This document shows, piece by piece, positions 15,933 through 23,552 of a stretch of DNA of 41,112 nt. The notes below the pieces were generated by a model, which saw only the letters and a list, made by a program, of their open reading frames with translations, was not told the DNA's origin and made no database searches. The DNA lies in contig JBCDCH010000032.1 in assembly GCA_039182125.1 (NCBI GenBank), positions 1 to 41,112 of the forward strand, written 5' to 3'. How positions within the stretch are numbered: the stretch's first letter is position 1; each line of letters starts with the position of its first letter. This DNA comes from Planctomycetota bacterium (GTDB lineage: Bacteria; Planctomycetota; Phycisphaerae; Tepidisphaerales; Tepidisphaeraceae). The translations under genes were made by a program, and so were the position numbers.

Positions 15933-15960
15933 TTGACCCGGTTCGCTGTCCTGATACAAC
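15933..15960 (+). promoter_or_regulatory. Sigma70-like promoter for the PEP-CTERM gene cluster
   Basis: TTGACC (15933-15938), a 16-nt spacer and TACAAC (15955-15960) lie about 75 nt upstream of the first PEP-CTERM gene, which has a normal Shine-Dalgarno site. Confidence 0.5.
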
Positions 15961-16035
15961 GAATCGTCAACCGCAAACCCAAGCGATACGCCCTGGAAAC
16001 GTGTGTCGCGGAGAGAAAGGCAACGAGGAACCCAC

Positions 16036-16878
16036 ATGAAGTTTTGCAAGAATGCCGCCGTTTTGGCGGCCGGATGTGCCGTGGCATGGACACTCGCTGG
16101 CAGCGAGCAGGTCCACGCCCAGCAGGTGACGCTCAGTGTCGTGAGCAACGTCGATAACGAACTCGGCGGTGTCACGTTTACCGATGAAGACGCGATCGAT
16201 TACAACATCGCCACCGACATCGGAACGAGCTTCTTCTCCGTCGAGGCGGGCGATCTCGACGCGTTTCACCTTCTACCCAACGGCAACGTGCTCGTGTCGA
16301 CCGCGTTCAACGGCAGCTTCAACGGCGTCACGTTCGACGACGGCGACATCGTGGAGATCAACCCGACGACACTCGCAGTCACGACGGTGTTTTCGAGTGA
16401 CAGCGTCTTCACCTCAACGAGCGAAGACGTCGATGCGGTAAGCGTGGCACCGAACGGTGACCTGCTCCTGAGCGTTCAGTCGGACGCGAGCATTGGGAGT
16501 GAGGACTTCAGCGACGGGGACATTCTCCGTTTCGTGCCCGGGACCAGCACGCTTTCGGTCGAGGTCGCCGAATCGGACATCTTCCTGTTTCCTTTGGCGG
16601 ACCTCGACGGCATCCATTTGCTCAATGACGGTCGTTTCGCGCTCTCGACGGTGGCGGACGAGACCGTCGGCAGCGTGGCCTTCGAGGATGGCGACATCTT
16701 CATCTACGACCCCGTGGCAGACACCGCGACGTTGTTCTTCGACGAGGACAGCTTCGGCGGCACGACCGATCAGGACGTGAACGCACTGTTCGTCTCCGCG
16801 ATCCCCGAGCCGGCGACGCTTGGGCTGCTCGCCGTTGCAGGGCTCGGGCTCTTGCGTCGTCGCGGGAGTACTTCGTGA
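16036..16878 (+). CDS. PEP-CTERM secreted protein with internal repeats
   Basis: This 280-residue exported protein begins with a signal peptide (hydrophobic core about 8-24, Ala-x-Ala-like cleavage near VHAQ) and ends with a PEP-CTERM sorting tail: PEPATLGLL, hydrophobic segment and RRRG. Such tails are recognised by exosortase. The body contains about three or four degenerate repeats built on D-x-D-x-(F/I)-HLL-x-NG followed by DGDI, suggesting a propeller-like or repeat beta fold; this is inference. It is very acidic. ATG 16036 is preceded by GAGGA at good spacing; the longer form from 16003 has no signal peptide at its start. Its stop overlaps the next start as GTGA, so the two are co-translated. 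Confidence 0.85.
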   Translation: MKFCKNAAVLAAGCAVAWTLAGSEQVHAQQVTLSVVSNVDNELGGVTFTDEDAIDYNIATDIGTSFFSVEAGDLDAFHLLPNGNVLVSTAFNGSFNGVTFDDGDIVEINPTTLAVTTVFSSDSVFTSTSEDVDAVSVAPNGDLLLSVQSDASIGSEDFSDGDILRFVPGTSTLSVEVAESDIFLFPLADLDGIHLLNDGRFALSTVADETVGSVAFEDGDIFIYDPVADTATLFFDEDSFGGTTDQDVNALFVSAIPEPATLGLLAVAGLGLLRRRGSTS

Positions 16879-17801
16879 AAGTTCTCATCTCCTGCGCGGC
16901 CGTCACCCTGATCGCCACACCGGCCCTCGCGGCCCAGCGGCTTGTCGCCTCCACGCCGGGGGCGGATGTCACCATCGATGCGCCGAGCGTGTCCGTGGTC
17001 GACGTTCCGTTCACGGCGACCGAGACGATCAGCGGCGTCGGCGTCACGGCACAGTGGTTTCCGCTTTCCGGCGACTTCGACGGCGGAACGTTCCCGTTCT
17101 CCATGGAAGTTGCCGCCGACGTCGTCAGCCCAGACGGGCAGACCATCGCCTGGGGCATCAACGAAGGCCCGCCCATTGCCGGCGAGATGTCCATCGCGGA
17201 CTACCCGTTCGCGGATGTGCAGGACGGATTTGTCGATGCCGTCGGCACCGGGTCGTTCAGCTTCCAGTGGTTCGACGCCGGCAACACCCCCGGCATAAGC
17301 CAACTGACCGATGTGACGTATCACCTGCTCACCGACGCGCCGGACGTGGTGACGACGTTGACCAGCGACGTATCGAGCGGGCCGCAGTGGGATCGCCCGT
17401 TCTCGATCGTCGGCGTCAGCGGCCTCGGGCCGACGTTTTTCGACGTGGTTCCTTTCAGCCCGGAAGTCTCCGGCGGCTACATCTTCGACAGCACCGTCAG
17501 CGATGGCGACGGATTCACGTTCCTGTACGAAGGCAGCTTCGACCCGACCGACCCGACGGCCAATCTGCTGGACCTCGGTCTGGGCAATGGCTTTGCGAGC
17601 AACGGCGCGGCCGACGGTCAGTCGATCATCGAAGCGCTGCTCTTCGAGGACACCGATTACTTCTTTGTCACCAGCCAGTTCGCCGCCAGCAGCGGGCCGC
17701 AGTCATACGTGACGACGGTCACCGGCCCTGGACTGATTCCCGAGCCGACGGTGCTTGGTCCGCTCGCGATCGGCCTGCTCGCGCTACGCCGCCGACGCTA
17801 A
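16875..17801 (+). CDS. PEP-CTERM-like secreted protein
   Basis: This 308-residue protein has a signal peptide (KVLISCAAVTLIATPALA, cleavage after ALA) and a C-terminal IPEPTVLGPLAIGLLALRRRR-type sorting tail. The first gene ends IPEPATLG; here Val follows Thr, a small variation. The body is acidic, rich in Gly, Ser, Thr and aromatics, and probably all-beta. No enzymatic motif was seen. Translation starts at GTG 16875 overlapping the stop of the previous gene by four bases, so the pair is an operon. Function is unknown. Confidence 0.82.
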   Translation: MKVLISCAAVTLIATPALAAQRLVASTPGADVTIDAPSVSVVDVPFTATETISGVGVTAQWFPLSGDFDGGTFPFSMEVAADVVSPDGQTIAWGINEGPPIAGEMSIADYPFADVQDGFVDAVGTGSFSFQWFDAGNTPGISQLTDVTYHLLTDAPDVVTTLTSDVSSGPQWDRPFSIVGVSGLGPTFFDVVPFSPEVSGGYIFDSTVSDGDGFTFLYEGSFDPTDPTANLLDLGLGNGFASNGAADGQSIIEALLFEDTDYFFVTSQFAASSGPQSYVTTVTGPGLIPEPTVLGPLAIGLLALRRRR

Positions 17802-17839
17802 CAACTCGCATCCCGACCCTCTCAGCAAGGACATTGACC

Positions 17840-18466
17840 ATGCAGAAAATGCAGACTCTTACCGCGCTCGCCGCCATCGCGTTTGCCGTGCCGGCCTTCG
17901 GGCAGTTCGTCATCTTCTCGACCGACGAGGCGACGTTCACCGGTTCGCTCCCCAGCCCCGTTGTTGAAGACTTCCAGGACGAAGTCGACGGCCCGCTCGA
18001 CCAAACCGTCGCGACGCCTTTCAATGGCTTCAGCCTCACCGCGAACGGAACGAGCACGTTCGCAACCGACTACGAAATCGACACCGAGTTCTTCGGCTCG
18101 ACCAACCTCGAGCTCGACCTGTTTCTCGATAACACCGGCGGTTTCATCCCGAGCGTGACGTTCACCTTTGACCAACCGGTCACCAACTTCGGCTTGCTCA
18201 TCGATGACATCGACTTCAGCGGTGAGTCGACGTTGGACTTTCTCGGAAGTTCGGTATCGCTGGAGTCGCTCATTTCGGACACCGACGACGAGGTGTTCAT
18301 CGGCGTGAACAGCTCGGCCGAAATTTCCTCGTTCACGCTCTCGGTCGCTGCCGGAGAGACGGACGGCCTTTCGATCGACAACATCGTCTCGCAGCCGGTG
18401 CCAGAGCCAGCGAGTCTGGGGCTTCTCGCGGCCGCAGGTCTCGGACTGATCCGTCGCCGACGTTAA
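17840..18466 (+). CDS. PEP-CTERM secreted protein
   Basis: This 208-residue exported protein has a signal peptide (about residues 5-21, cleavage after AFG), an acidic beta-rich body with DFQDEVDGPLDQ and FTFDQPVTNFG, resembling PEP-CTERM proteins with a carbohydrate-binding-like jelly roll, and the sorting tail VPEPASLGLL with a terminal RRRR. It follows the previous gene by 38 nt and has AAGGAC about nine bases before the ATG, so it is probably the third gene of the same operon. The reading frame is open far upstream, but the part before 17840 is antisense-like shadow of the other PEP-CTERM genes. Confidence 0.85.
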   Translation: MQKMQTLTALAAIAFAVPAFGQFVIFSTDEATFTGSLPSPVVEDFQDEVDGPLDQTVATPFNGFSLTANGTSTFATDYEIDTEFFGSTNLELDLFLDNTGGFIPSVTFTFDQPVTNFGLLIDDIDFSGESTLDFLGSSVSLESLISDTDDEVFIGVNSSAEISSFTLSVAAGETDGLSIDNIVSQPVPEPASLGLLAAAGLGLIRRRR

Positions 18467-18471
18467 CCCAC

Positions 18472-19482
18472 TCAGCCGAGCTCGACCAGACCGTCGAGCA
18501 CGGCTTTCAGGTGCGGCACTTTCGTGCCGCAGCAACCGCCGACGATGTTGATGTCGAACTCGTCGACGAATCGCAGCAGACCCTTGGCGAAGTCGGCCGG
18601 CCCGAGCGGGAACTCGCTCTTGCCATCGACCATGATCGGCATCCCGGCGTTGGGCAGGCACGAGATATACCGCGGCCAATGTCGGCTGAAGTAGCGGATA
18701 TGCTCGGTCAGTTCGACCGGGCCGGTGGCACAGTTCAGGCCCAACACGTCGATCTGGTCATACGGCAGCAGCGCGGCCAACGCCGTCTGCGAATCGCTGC
18801 CCATGAGCATCGACTGGCCGGCGTTGAGGTCCATGGAAAGCTGCACCATGATCGGCGGCCGGTCGCCGCCCTCGATCGGCAGACCGGTCAGCCCGCGCTC
18901 CTCGCAAGCGCGATCGATCGACGACAGGCAGCACTTGATCTGCAGCAGATCTTGGCACGTCTCGATGAGCAGCACGTCCGCCCCGCCGTCGATGAGGCCG
19001 AGCACGTTTTCGTAGTACGACTGCTCCATCTCTTCCCACGTGCAGTTACCCAGCGAGATGAGCTTAGTGCCCGGGCCGATCGAGCCGACGACGAAGCGCG
19101 GGCAGTCGTCGGTTTCGTATTCGTTGCAGGCGTCGCGCGCGATCTCGGCACCAAGCCTGGACACCTCGTACGCCTTGTCGACCATGTCGGCCTCGGCCAT
19201 CACGATGCGGTTGCCACCGAACGTGTTGGACTCGACCGCGTCACAGCCGATCTCGAGAAAGCCTTTGTGGATGTCCTTGATAACGTCCGGGCGGGAGAAG
19301 TTGAGTACCTCGCTCATGTTCTCCTGGCCCATCCAGTCCTTCTCGAGATCAAGATCAAACTCCTGAAGCGCCGACCCCATCGCGCCGTCCATGACAAGCA
19401 CGCGCTCGGCGAGCACGTCGAGGAAGCGCTTGCGGCCGGGCTTGAGTCGCAGCGGCGTGTCTTGCTGAAGCGTCGCGGTCAT
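18472..19482 (-). CDS. metH: Methionine synthase homocysteine-binding subunit
   Basis: This 336-residue TIM-barrel protein is the homocysteine S-methyltransferase module of MetH as a separate gene. It contains MDGAMGSAL, ESNTFGGN, GLNCATGP with Cys251, and GGCCGT with Cys317 and Cys318: the three zinc-binding cysteines that activate homocysteine. It would work with the 859-residue folate/B12/activation protein encoded at 11500-14079. A BHMT- or MmuM-type stand-alone methyltransferase is possible, but the matched upstream element and the missing barrel in the other protein argue for a split MetH. Start 19482 is preceded by TATACT six bases upstream; the longer frame to 19605 reads through the promoter. 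Confidence 0.9.
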   Translation of the reverse strand: MTATLQQDTPLRLKPGRKRFLDVLAERVLVMDGAMGSALQEFDLDLEKDWMGQENMSEVLNFSRPDVIKDIHKGFLEIGCDAVESNTFGGNRIVMAEADMVDKAYEVSRLGAEIARDACNEYETDDCPRFVVGSIGPGTKLISLGNCTWEEMEQSYYENVLGLIDGGADVLLIETCQDLLQIKCCLSSIDRACEERGLTGLPIEGGDRPPIMVQLSMDLNAGQSMLMGSDSQTALAALLPYDQIDVLGLNCATGPVELTEHIRYFSRHWPRYISCLPNAGMPIMVDGKSEFPLGPADFAKGLLRFVDEFDINIVGGCCGTKVPHLKAVLDGLVELG

Positions 19483-19488
19483 GCGGGC

Positions 19489-19494
19489 AGTATA
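19489..19494 (-). promoter_or_regulatory. -10 hexamer TATACT (leaderless start of metH barrel gene)
   Basis: On the minus strand TATACT, close to the sigma70 consensus, ends exactly six bases before ATG 19482. Transcription would begin at or next to the A of the start codon. Confidence 0.6.
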
Positions 19495-19501
19495 GCACCT
19501 T

Positions 19502-19528
19502 CCATCCGTCCATGCGGATGAACGGATG
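19502..19528. promoter_or_regulatory. 27-bp palindromic element, copy 2 (upstream of metH barrel gene)
   Basis: This matches the element at 14114-14140 at 24 of 27 positions, including the identical 14-mer CGGATGAACGGATG (19515-19528). It sits directly upstream of the -10 hexamer, covering the -35 position, where a bound repressor would block or an activator assist RNA polymerase. Confidence 0.6.
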
Positions 19529-19606
19529 AAAGGGCCTTGAATGCGACCGTGCGTCGATTCCGGGCCTGTACGAACGCCAGCCCCACGGTGTGGAGGTTTG
19601 TCCACC

Positions 19607-19612
19607 TACCAT
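19607..19612 (+). promoter_or_regulatory. -10-like hexamer TACCAT (leaderless start)
   Basis: TACCAT ends six bases before ATG 19619. Confidence 0.4.
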
Positions 19613-19618
19613 GATCTC

Positions 19619-19942
19619 ATGCCGATCGAACTGGACATGATGTGCCCGGTCTGCCCGGGGAAGAAGCTGGTGATGGCCGAACGGTCGGGCGTCGAGATCG
19701 ACTACTGCCCGCAGTGTCGAGGCATCTGGCTCGACCGCGGTGAACTTGACAAGATCCTCGAGCGGGCCCACCACGAAACGTCACGCCAACCGGCCACTCC
19801 CCCTCCGCCGCCACAACCGACACATCACCAGCCGACGCACCACGCCCCGCCCCCACCGCCGGCCTACTACCCGCCCCCGCCGCACTACGACAAGAAGTAC
19901 TATAAGAAGCGCAAGCCGTGGTGGATCGACATCTTCGATTGA
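19619..19942 (+). CDS. TFIIB-type zinc-ribbon protein with Pro/His-rich tail
   Basis: This 107-residue protein starts with a zf-TFIIB (PF13453-like) zinc ribbon: CPVCPGKKL then YCPQCRGIWLDRGEL, two CxxC pairs and the GIWLDRGEL signature. Residues about 60-95 are almost entirely Pro, His and Tyr (PPPPPQPTHHQPTHH and similar), followed by a basic KKYYKKRKPWW end. Such ribbons occur in many small bacterial proteins of unknown role. The His-rich tail could bind metal. The longer frame from 19541 would lack family resemblance at its start. Confidence 0.8.
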   Translation: MPIELDMMCPVCPGKKLVMAERSGVEIDYCPQCRGIWLDRGELDKILERAHHETSRQPATPPPPPQPTHHQPTHHAPPPPPAYYPPPPHYDKKYYKKRKPWWIDIFD

Positions 19943-19974
19943 ACCATTTGCCGCGCCCGCGAACGCAACGTCAC

Positions 19975-19980
19975 TAGGAT
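19975..19980 (+). promoter_or_regulatory. -10-like hexamer TAGGAT near the CaCA start
   Basis: TAGGAT overlaps the first two bases of ATG 19979 and ends seven bases before an in-frame TTG at 19988. If it is the promoter, the TTG is the true start. Confidence 0.35.
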
Positions 19981-21130
19981 GCCGGCCTTGGACGCGTTGA
20001 CGATCATTCTGATGTTGGTTGGCTTCCCGGTGTTGATCATCGGTGCCGACGTGCTGGTTCGCGGTGCGTCGGCGATCAGTCGAGCATTGGGGATCTCGCC
20101 GCTGGTGGTCGGGCTGACGGTCGTGTCGTTCGGGACCAGCGCGCCGGAACTGGCGGTGAGCGTGAAGGCGGCGGCCGACGAGAAAGGCTCGCTCGCGCTG
20201 GGCAACGTCATCGGCTCCAACATCTTCAACGTGTTGCTCATCCTTGGCCTGTGCGCGGTGATCCGGCCGATGCGGGTGAAGCTGCCGATCGTGCGCCGCG
20301 ATGTGCCGTTGATGATCATCATGGCGTTCGCCGTTTGGGTGATGGGTCTGAACGGGCTCATCAGCACCTGGGACGGGCTGATCCTCGTGGCGGTTCTCGC
20401 GGCCTACCTGCTACGGCTGTACATCCAAGCACGACGCGGCAAGTTCGAGGTCGCCGCCGACGAAGACATCCCCGAGGCACCCAAGACGTTCGCGCAGGTC
20501 GCGCTCAACATCGGCCTCGTCGCACTAGGCGTGCTGATGCTCGTGGTCAGTGCGAACATGCTGGTCAACGGCGCGGTGGCGATCGCGGAGTACTTCAAGA
20601 TTTCCGAGTTGATCATCGGGCTGACGATCATCGCGGCGGGCACCTCGCTGCCGGAGGTCGCCGCGTCGGGCATGGCGGCGTTCAAGAAACAAGGTGACCT
20701 CGCCGTCGGCAATGTCGTCGGCTCCAATCTGTTCAACATCATGGCCGTGCTCGGGATCACGTCCGTGGTCGACCCGCAAGGCATTCGCGTCCCCACCGAA
20801 GCACTCTATTTCGACATTCCCGTAATGGTCGCGGTCATGGTCGCGTGCTTTCCGGTCTTCTTCACCGGCTTCAAGATCACACGCTTCGAAGGCAGCATCT
20901 TCCTGTTCTACTTCGTCGCGTACATGCTCTTCCTGGTGCTAGACGCCCAGCAGCATGATGCGTTGCAAACGTACACGTTGGTGCTGAGTACGGTGGTGAT
21001 TCCGTTGACGGTCATCGCGTTGACGGCGCTCATGGTCAACTCGATCCGCCGGCAGTACCGCCGCAAGCGGCTGGCGAAAATGGCCCGTCAGGTGAAAGTC
21101 GCTCGCGACTTGTTGCGAGTGGACGCCTGA
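19979..21130 (+). CDS. CaCA-family Na+(K+)/Ca2+ exchanger (YrbG-like)
   Basis: This 383-residue inner-membrane antiporter has the two internal alpha-repeats that define the CaCA superfamily: GTSAPELAVSV with GNVIGSNIFNVLLILG in the first half, and GTSLPEVAASG with GNVVGSNLFNIMAVLG in the second. The conserved acidic residues in the two GTS(A/L)PE motifs bind the exchanged ions. The protein would use the Na+ gradient to expel Ca2+ or a related cation, a plausible consumer of the gradient built by the NDQ rhodopsin (inference). The C-terminal 50 or so residues are basic. The start may be TTG 19988, three codons later, because a -10-like hexamer overlaps the ATG. Confidence 0.92.
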   Translation: MPALDALTIILMLVGFPVLIIGADVLVRGASAISRALGISPLVVGLTVVSFGTSAPELAVSVKAAADEKGSLALGNVIGSNIFNVLLILGLCAVIRPMRVKLPIVRRDVPLMIIMAFAVWVMGLNGLISTWDGLILVAVLAAYLLRLYIQARRGKFEVAADEDIPEAPKTFAQVALNIGLVALGVLMLVVSANMLVNGAVAIAEYFKISELIIGLTIIAAGTSLPEVAASGMAAFKKQGDLAVGNVVGSNLFNIMAVLGITSVVDPQGIRVPTEALYFDIPVMVAVMVACFPVFFTGFKITRFEGSIFLFYFVAYMLFLVLDAQQHDALQTYTLVLSTVVIPLTVIALTALMVNSIRRQYRRKRLAKMARQVKVARDLLRVDA

Positions 21131-21156
21131 CCGCTGCAGGTCGGCCCCGACATCGC

Positions 21157-21162
21157 TACACT
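21157..21162 (+). promoter_or_regulatory. -10-like hexamer TACACT (leaderless start)
   Basis: TACACT ends seven bases before ATG 21170; CTGCAG lies 17 bases upstream as a possible -35. Confidence 0.45.
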
Positions 21163-21169
21163 GCGGGCA

Positions 21170-21829
21170 ATGAGCACGCCTCTCGAACTCGTCACGTTTG
21201 CGACCGCCGCGGTTGACCCGACGGTCATGGAGCGTTTCCTCGGTTTCGTCGCCGACAACGGCTGGCTCTTCTGGGTCATCGTCGGCGTCATCGCGGCGGT
21301 CGGCATCTTCCTCGGCTACAAGCTCGGACACTGGGCCGGCGCACGCGGCCAAAAGGCGTACGTCCAGTCGCGTGAGAAGGAACTGTTCGACGCCCAGCGC
21401 GGCTTCAAGCTGGTGTTCGACGAGGAACTCAAGGACCTGCGCACCGAGAACGACGACCTGAAGTCGAAGATCGACACCATGACCGACCGCATCGAGGAGT
21501 ACCGCAAGAAGGCGGCCGGCTACGGCGGGCTCTTCAGCAACTCCAAGAACGCCGACGCCATGTACGCCCTGCTGCTCGAGAACGAGGCACTTGAGGAAGC
21601 CCTCTACGGCCAGAACGAGAAGCTCCGACAGGAACGCACCGACAGCGTCAAGGAACAGCTCCGCGCCGCCGGCTACCGCCGCGTGCTCATGTCCCAGCTC
21701 ATGGAAGACGAACGCTTCAAGAAGCACGTCGAGGAGGTCTACGGCGAGGACGGCGAAACGCCCGGCAACCTCCGCTCCGACCGCGCTTTGCCCAACAAGC
21801 GCCAAGCCGTCGAAGGCGAGCACGCGTAG
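21170..21829 (+). CDS. Membrane-anchored coiled-coil protein of unknown function
   Basis: This 219-residue protein has one TM segment at about 30-48 (WLFWVIVGVIAAVGIFLGY) with a short N-terminal part. Then comes a long charged helical region at about 60-160 (RTENDDLKSKIDTMTDRIEEYR and ENEALEEALYGQNEKLRQER) with heptad-like spacing, and an acidic C-terminus. It looks like a single-pass protein with a cytosolic coiled coil. No family was recognised. It lies 39 nt before gatB, which has its own promoter-like sequence. Confidence 0.75.
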   Translation: MSTPLELVTFATAAVDPTVMERFLGFVADNGWLFWVIVGVIAAVGIFLGYKLGHWAGARGQKAYVQSREKELFDAQRGFKLVFDEELKDLRTENDDLKSKIDTMTDRIEEYRKKAAGYGGLFSNSKNADAMYALLLENEALEEALYGQNEKLRQERTDSVKEQLRAAGYRRVLMSQLMEDERFKKHVEEVYGEDGETPGNLRSDRALPNKRQAVEGEHA

Positions 21830-21833
21830 CGGA

Positions 21834-21862
21834 TTGCTCATCGCCCCGGCAGTTCGTAATGT
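21834..21862 (+). promoter_or_regulatory. Promoter for gatB, leaderless type
   Basis: TTGCTC (21834-21839), a 17-nt spacer and TAATGT (21857-21862) are followed by six bases and the gatB ATG at 21869. Confidence 0.55.
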
Positions 21863-21868
21863 CGCGGC

Positions 21869-23344
21869 ATGCCAGACAGCGCCCGCCAGGTCAAGGACTA
21901 CAAAGTCCTCGTCGGTCTCGAGATTCACGTCCAGCTCGCCACCGAGTCCAAGATGTTCACCGCCGCAAAGAACGGCTTCGGCGGTGACCCCAACACGCAG
22001 GTTGATCCGGTCGTTCTCGGCCTGCCGGGTGTGTTGCCGGTGATGAACAAGAAGGCCGTCGAGTACTCGATCAAGGCCGGGCTCGCGCTCGGCTGCAAGA
22101 TCGCCGAGCACTGCAAGTGGGATCGCAAGTCGTATTACTACCCCGACCTGCCCAAGAACTACCAGATCAGCCAGTACGATCAGCCGCTCTGCGGCGAGGG
22201 TGTGTTCGAGCTCGAAGTCGATGGCGAGGTCCGACCCATCCGCATCCGCCGTGCGCACTTGGAAGAAGACGCCGGCAAGCTGCTGCACGACGCACCCGGC
22301 GGCTACGAGATCGACTTCTCCATCGTCGACCTCAACCGCGCCGGCACGCCGTTGCTGGAGATCGTCACCGAGCCGGACTTCAGCACCGCGAAGGAAGTCG
22401 CCGCGTTCGGTCAGGAGTTGCAACGCCTCGTCCAGTTCCTCGGCATCAGCCACGGCCAAATGCAGATGGGCCACATGCGCTTCGAGCCGAACATCAACGT
22501 TCACATCACCGACGCCGACGGCAACGTTCATAAAACCGCCATCACCGAGATCAAGAACCTCAACAGCTTCAACGTGCTGGAGAAGGCGACCGACTACGAG
22601 GTGCGGCGGCAGATTCAGACCTGGCTCGAGACCGGCGACCTCGGCCGTAAATCGACCTACGGCTGGGACGCGGACAACGAGCAAACGGTCTTGCAGCGCG
22701 AGAAGGAAGAAGCCCACGACTACCGCTACTTCCCCGACCCGGACCTCATGCCGGTACGCGTGAGCGAGCAGTGGCTGCACGAGATCAAGGCGAGCATTGG
22801 CGAACTGCCGCGGCAACGCCGCGAGCGTTACGCCAAGCTCGGCCTGCCGCCGGAGTCGGCGCAGGTGATCGCATCGGACAAATCCGCCGGCGACTACTTC
22901 GACGCGATCGTCGACGCCGGTGCCGAGCCCAAGCGGGCGCTTGCGCTGATCGACACGATGCGCGAGATCGCCGGCAACCGCCGCGAGGAGTTGGCCGACC
23001 TTCCGCTCACGCCGGCCCGCGTCGCCGAGGTCGGGCTGCTCGTGCAGGAGGGCAAGGTGCAGGCGAGCAAGGAGACCGGCCGAAAAATCCTCGAAAGTCT
23101 GATCGAAACCGACCGCCCCGCCGAGACCGCCGCGACGGATCTGGGCCTGATCCAGTCCAACGACACCGGCCCCGTCGACGACGCCATCGACAAGCTCATC
23201 GCCGACAACCCGCAACCGCTCCAAGACTACCGCGGCGGCAAACAAGCCGCCTTCGGCGCCCTCGTCGGCATGGTCATGCGCAACGGCAAAGGCCTGAACC
23301 CGAAGCTGGTGCAACAGCGGTTGCGGGAGAAGCTGATCGATTGA
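21869..23344 (+). CDS. gatB: Asp-tRNA(Asn)/Glu-tRNA(Gln) amidotransferase subunit B
   Basis: This 491-residue protein is the kinase/transamidase subunit that phosphorylates the misacylated Glu or Asp on tRNA and amidates it with ammonia from GatA. Signatures are VGLEIHVQL at the N-terminus, LGLPGVLPVMN, DRKSYYYPDLPKNYQISQYDQP, RAHLEEDAGKL, DLNRAGTPLLEIVTEPD and RFEPNINVH. A C-terminal YqeY-like tail domain follows at about 330-491, ending in GLVQQRLREKLI-like sequence. Length is normal. gatA and gatC are not in the window. Its presence suggests that Gln- and/or Asn-tRNA are made indirectly in this organism. The stop codon overlaps the -35 of the hicAB promoter. Confidence 0.97.
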   Translation: MPDSARQVKDYKVLVGLEIHVQLATESKMFTAAKNGFGGDPNTQVDPVVLGLPGVLPVMNKKAVEYSIKAGLALGCKIAEHCKWDRKSYYYPDLPKNYQISQYDQPLCGEGVFELEVDGEVRPIRIRRAHLEEDAGKLLHDAPGGYEIDFSIVDLNRAGTPLLEIVTEPDFSTAKEVAAFGQELQRLVQFLGISHGQMQMGHMRFEPNINVHITDADGNVHKTAITEIKNLNSFNVLEKATDYEVRRQIQTWLETGDLGRKSTYGWDADNEQTVLQREKEEAHDYRYFPDPDLMPVRVSEQWLHEIKASIGELPRQRRERYAKLGLPPESAQVIASDKSAGDYFDAIVDAGAEPKRALALIDTMREIAGNRREELADLPLTPARVAEVGLLVQEGKVQASKETGRKILESLIETDRPAETAATDLGLIQSNDTGPVDDAIDKLIADNPQPLQDYRGGKQAAFGALVGMVMRNGKGLNPKLVQQRLREKLID

Positions 23345-23368
23345 CGATTGCATAGCTTTCGCTATACT
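23341..23368 (+). promoter_or_regulatory. Sigma70-like promoter for hicAB
   Basis: TTGACG (23341-23346), a 16-nt spacer and TATACT (23363-23368) form the most consensus-like promoter in the window. It lies about 185 nt before hicA, giving a long leader with hairpins. Confidence 0.6.
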
Positions 23369-23389
23369 TCTTTGGCTCAGTAACAGGTT

Positions 23390-23439
23390 GCCTGCCCACG
23401 CAGGCGCGACGCATCTAATTTCGCCCGCACACGCGGGCG
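23390..23439 (+). promoter_or_regulatory. Tandem hairpins in hicAB leader
   Basis: GCCTGC-CCAC-GCAGGC (23390-23405) and CGCCCGC-ACAC-GCGGGCG (23422-23439) are two perfect short hairpins with similar loops, 16 nt apart. No T-run follows, so simple termination is unlikely. They may affect mRNA stability or protein binding. Confidence 0.45.
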
Positions 23440-23517
23440 CGGATCGGAATCATTCATGGAACTACTGAGCGATGAGTGGCCCACAGCGGGTAGGCCACCG
23501 ATGTGTCGTGTTGACTC

Positions 23518-23536
23518 CAGTTTCAATGTGAAACTG
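23518..23536. promoter_or_regulatory. Palindrome CAGTTTCA-ATG-TGAAACTG, likely HicB operator
   Basis: This perfect 8-bp inverted repeat with 3-bp spacer lies 16 nt before the hicA ATG. TTGACT at 23511-23516 sits beside it and could be the -35 of a second promoter. HicB antitoxins autoregulate by binding such palindromes. Confidence 0.6.
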
Positions 23537-23552
23537 CCCATGAGGATTCTGT

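Noticed and set aside
16820-17839. Long frame reaching from 16820 into the third PEP-CTERM gene
   Set aside because: The upstream part overlaps the second PEP-CTERM gene in another frame, has Arg/Gly/His-rich shadow composition and no signal peptide. ATG 17840 has a Shine-Dalgarno and a clear signal peptide.
20939-23353. 804-codon open frame on the minus strand opposite gatB
   Set aside because: Composition is typical of antisense shadow in GC-rich DNA (Val/Leu/Glu/Arg/Asp-rich). gatB on the other strand is unmistakable.
23390-23439. Rho-independent terminator after gatB
   Set aside because: Two hairpins are present but neither is followed by a T-run, and both lie downstream of the hicAB promoter.
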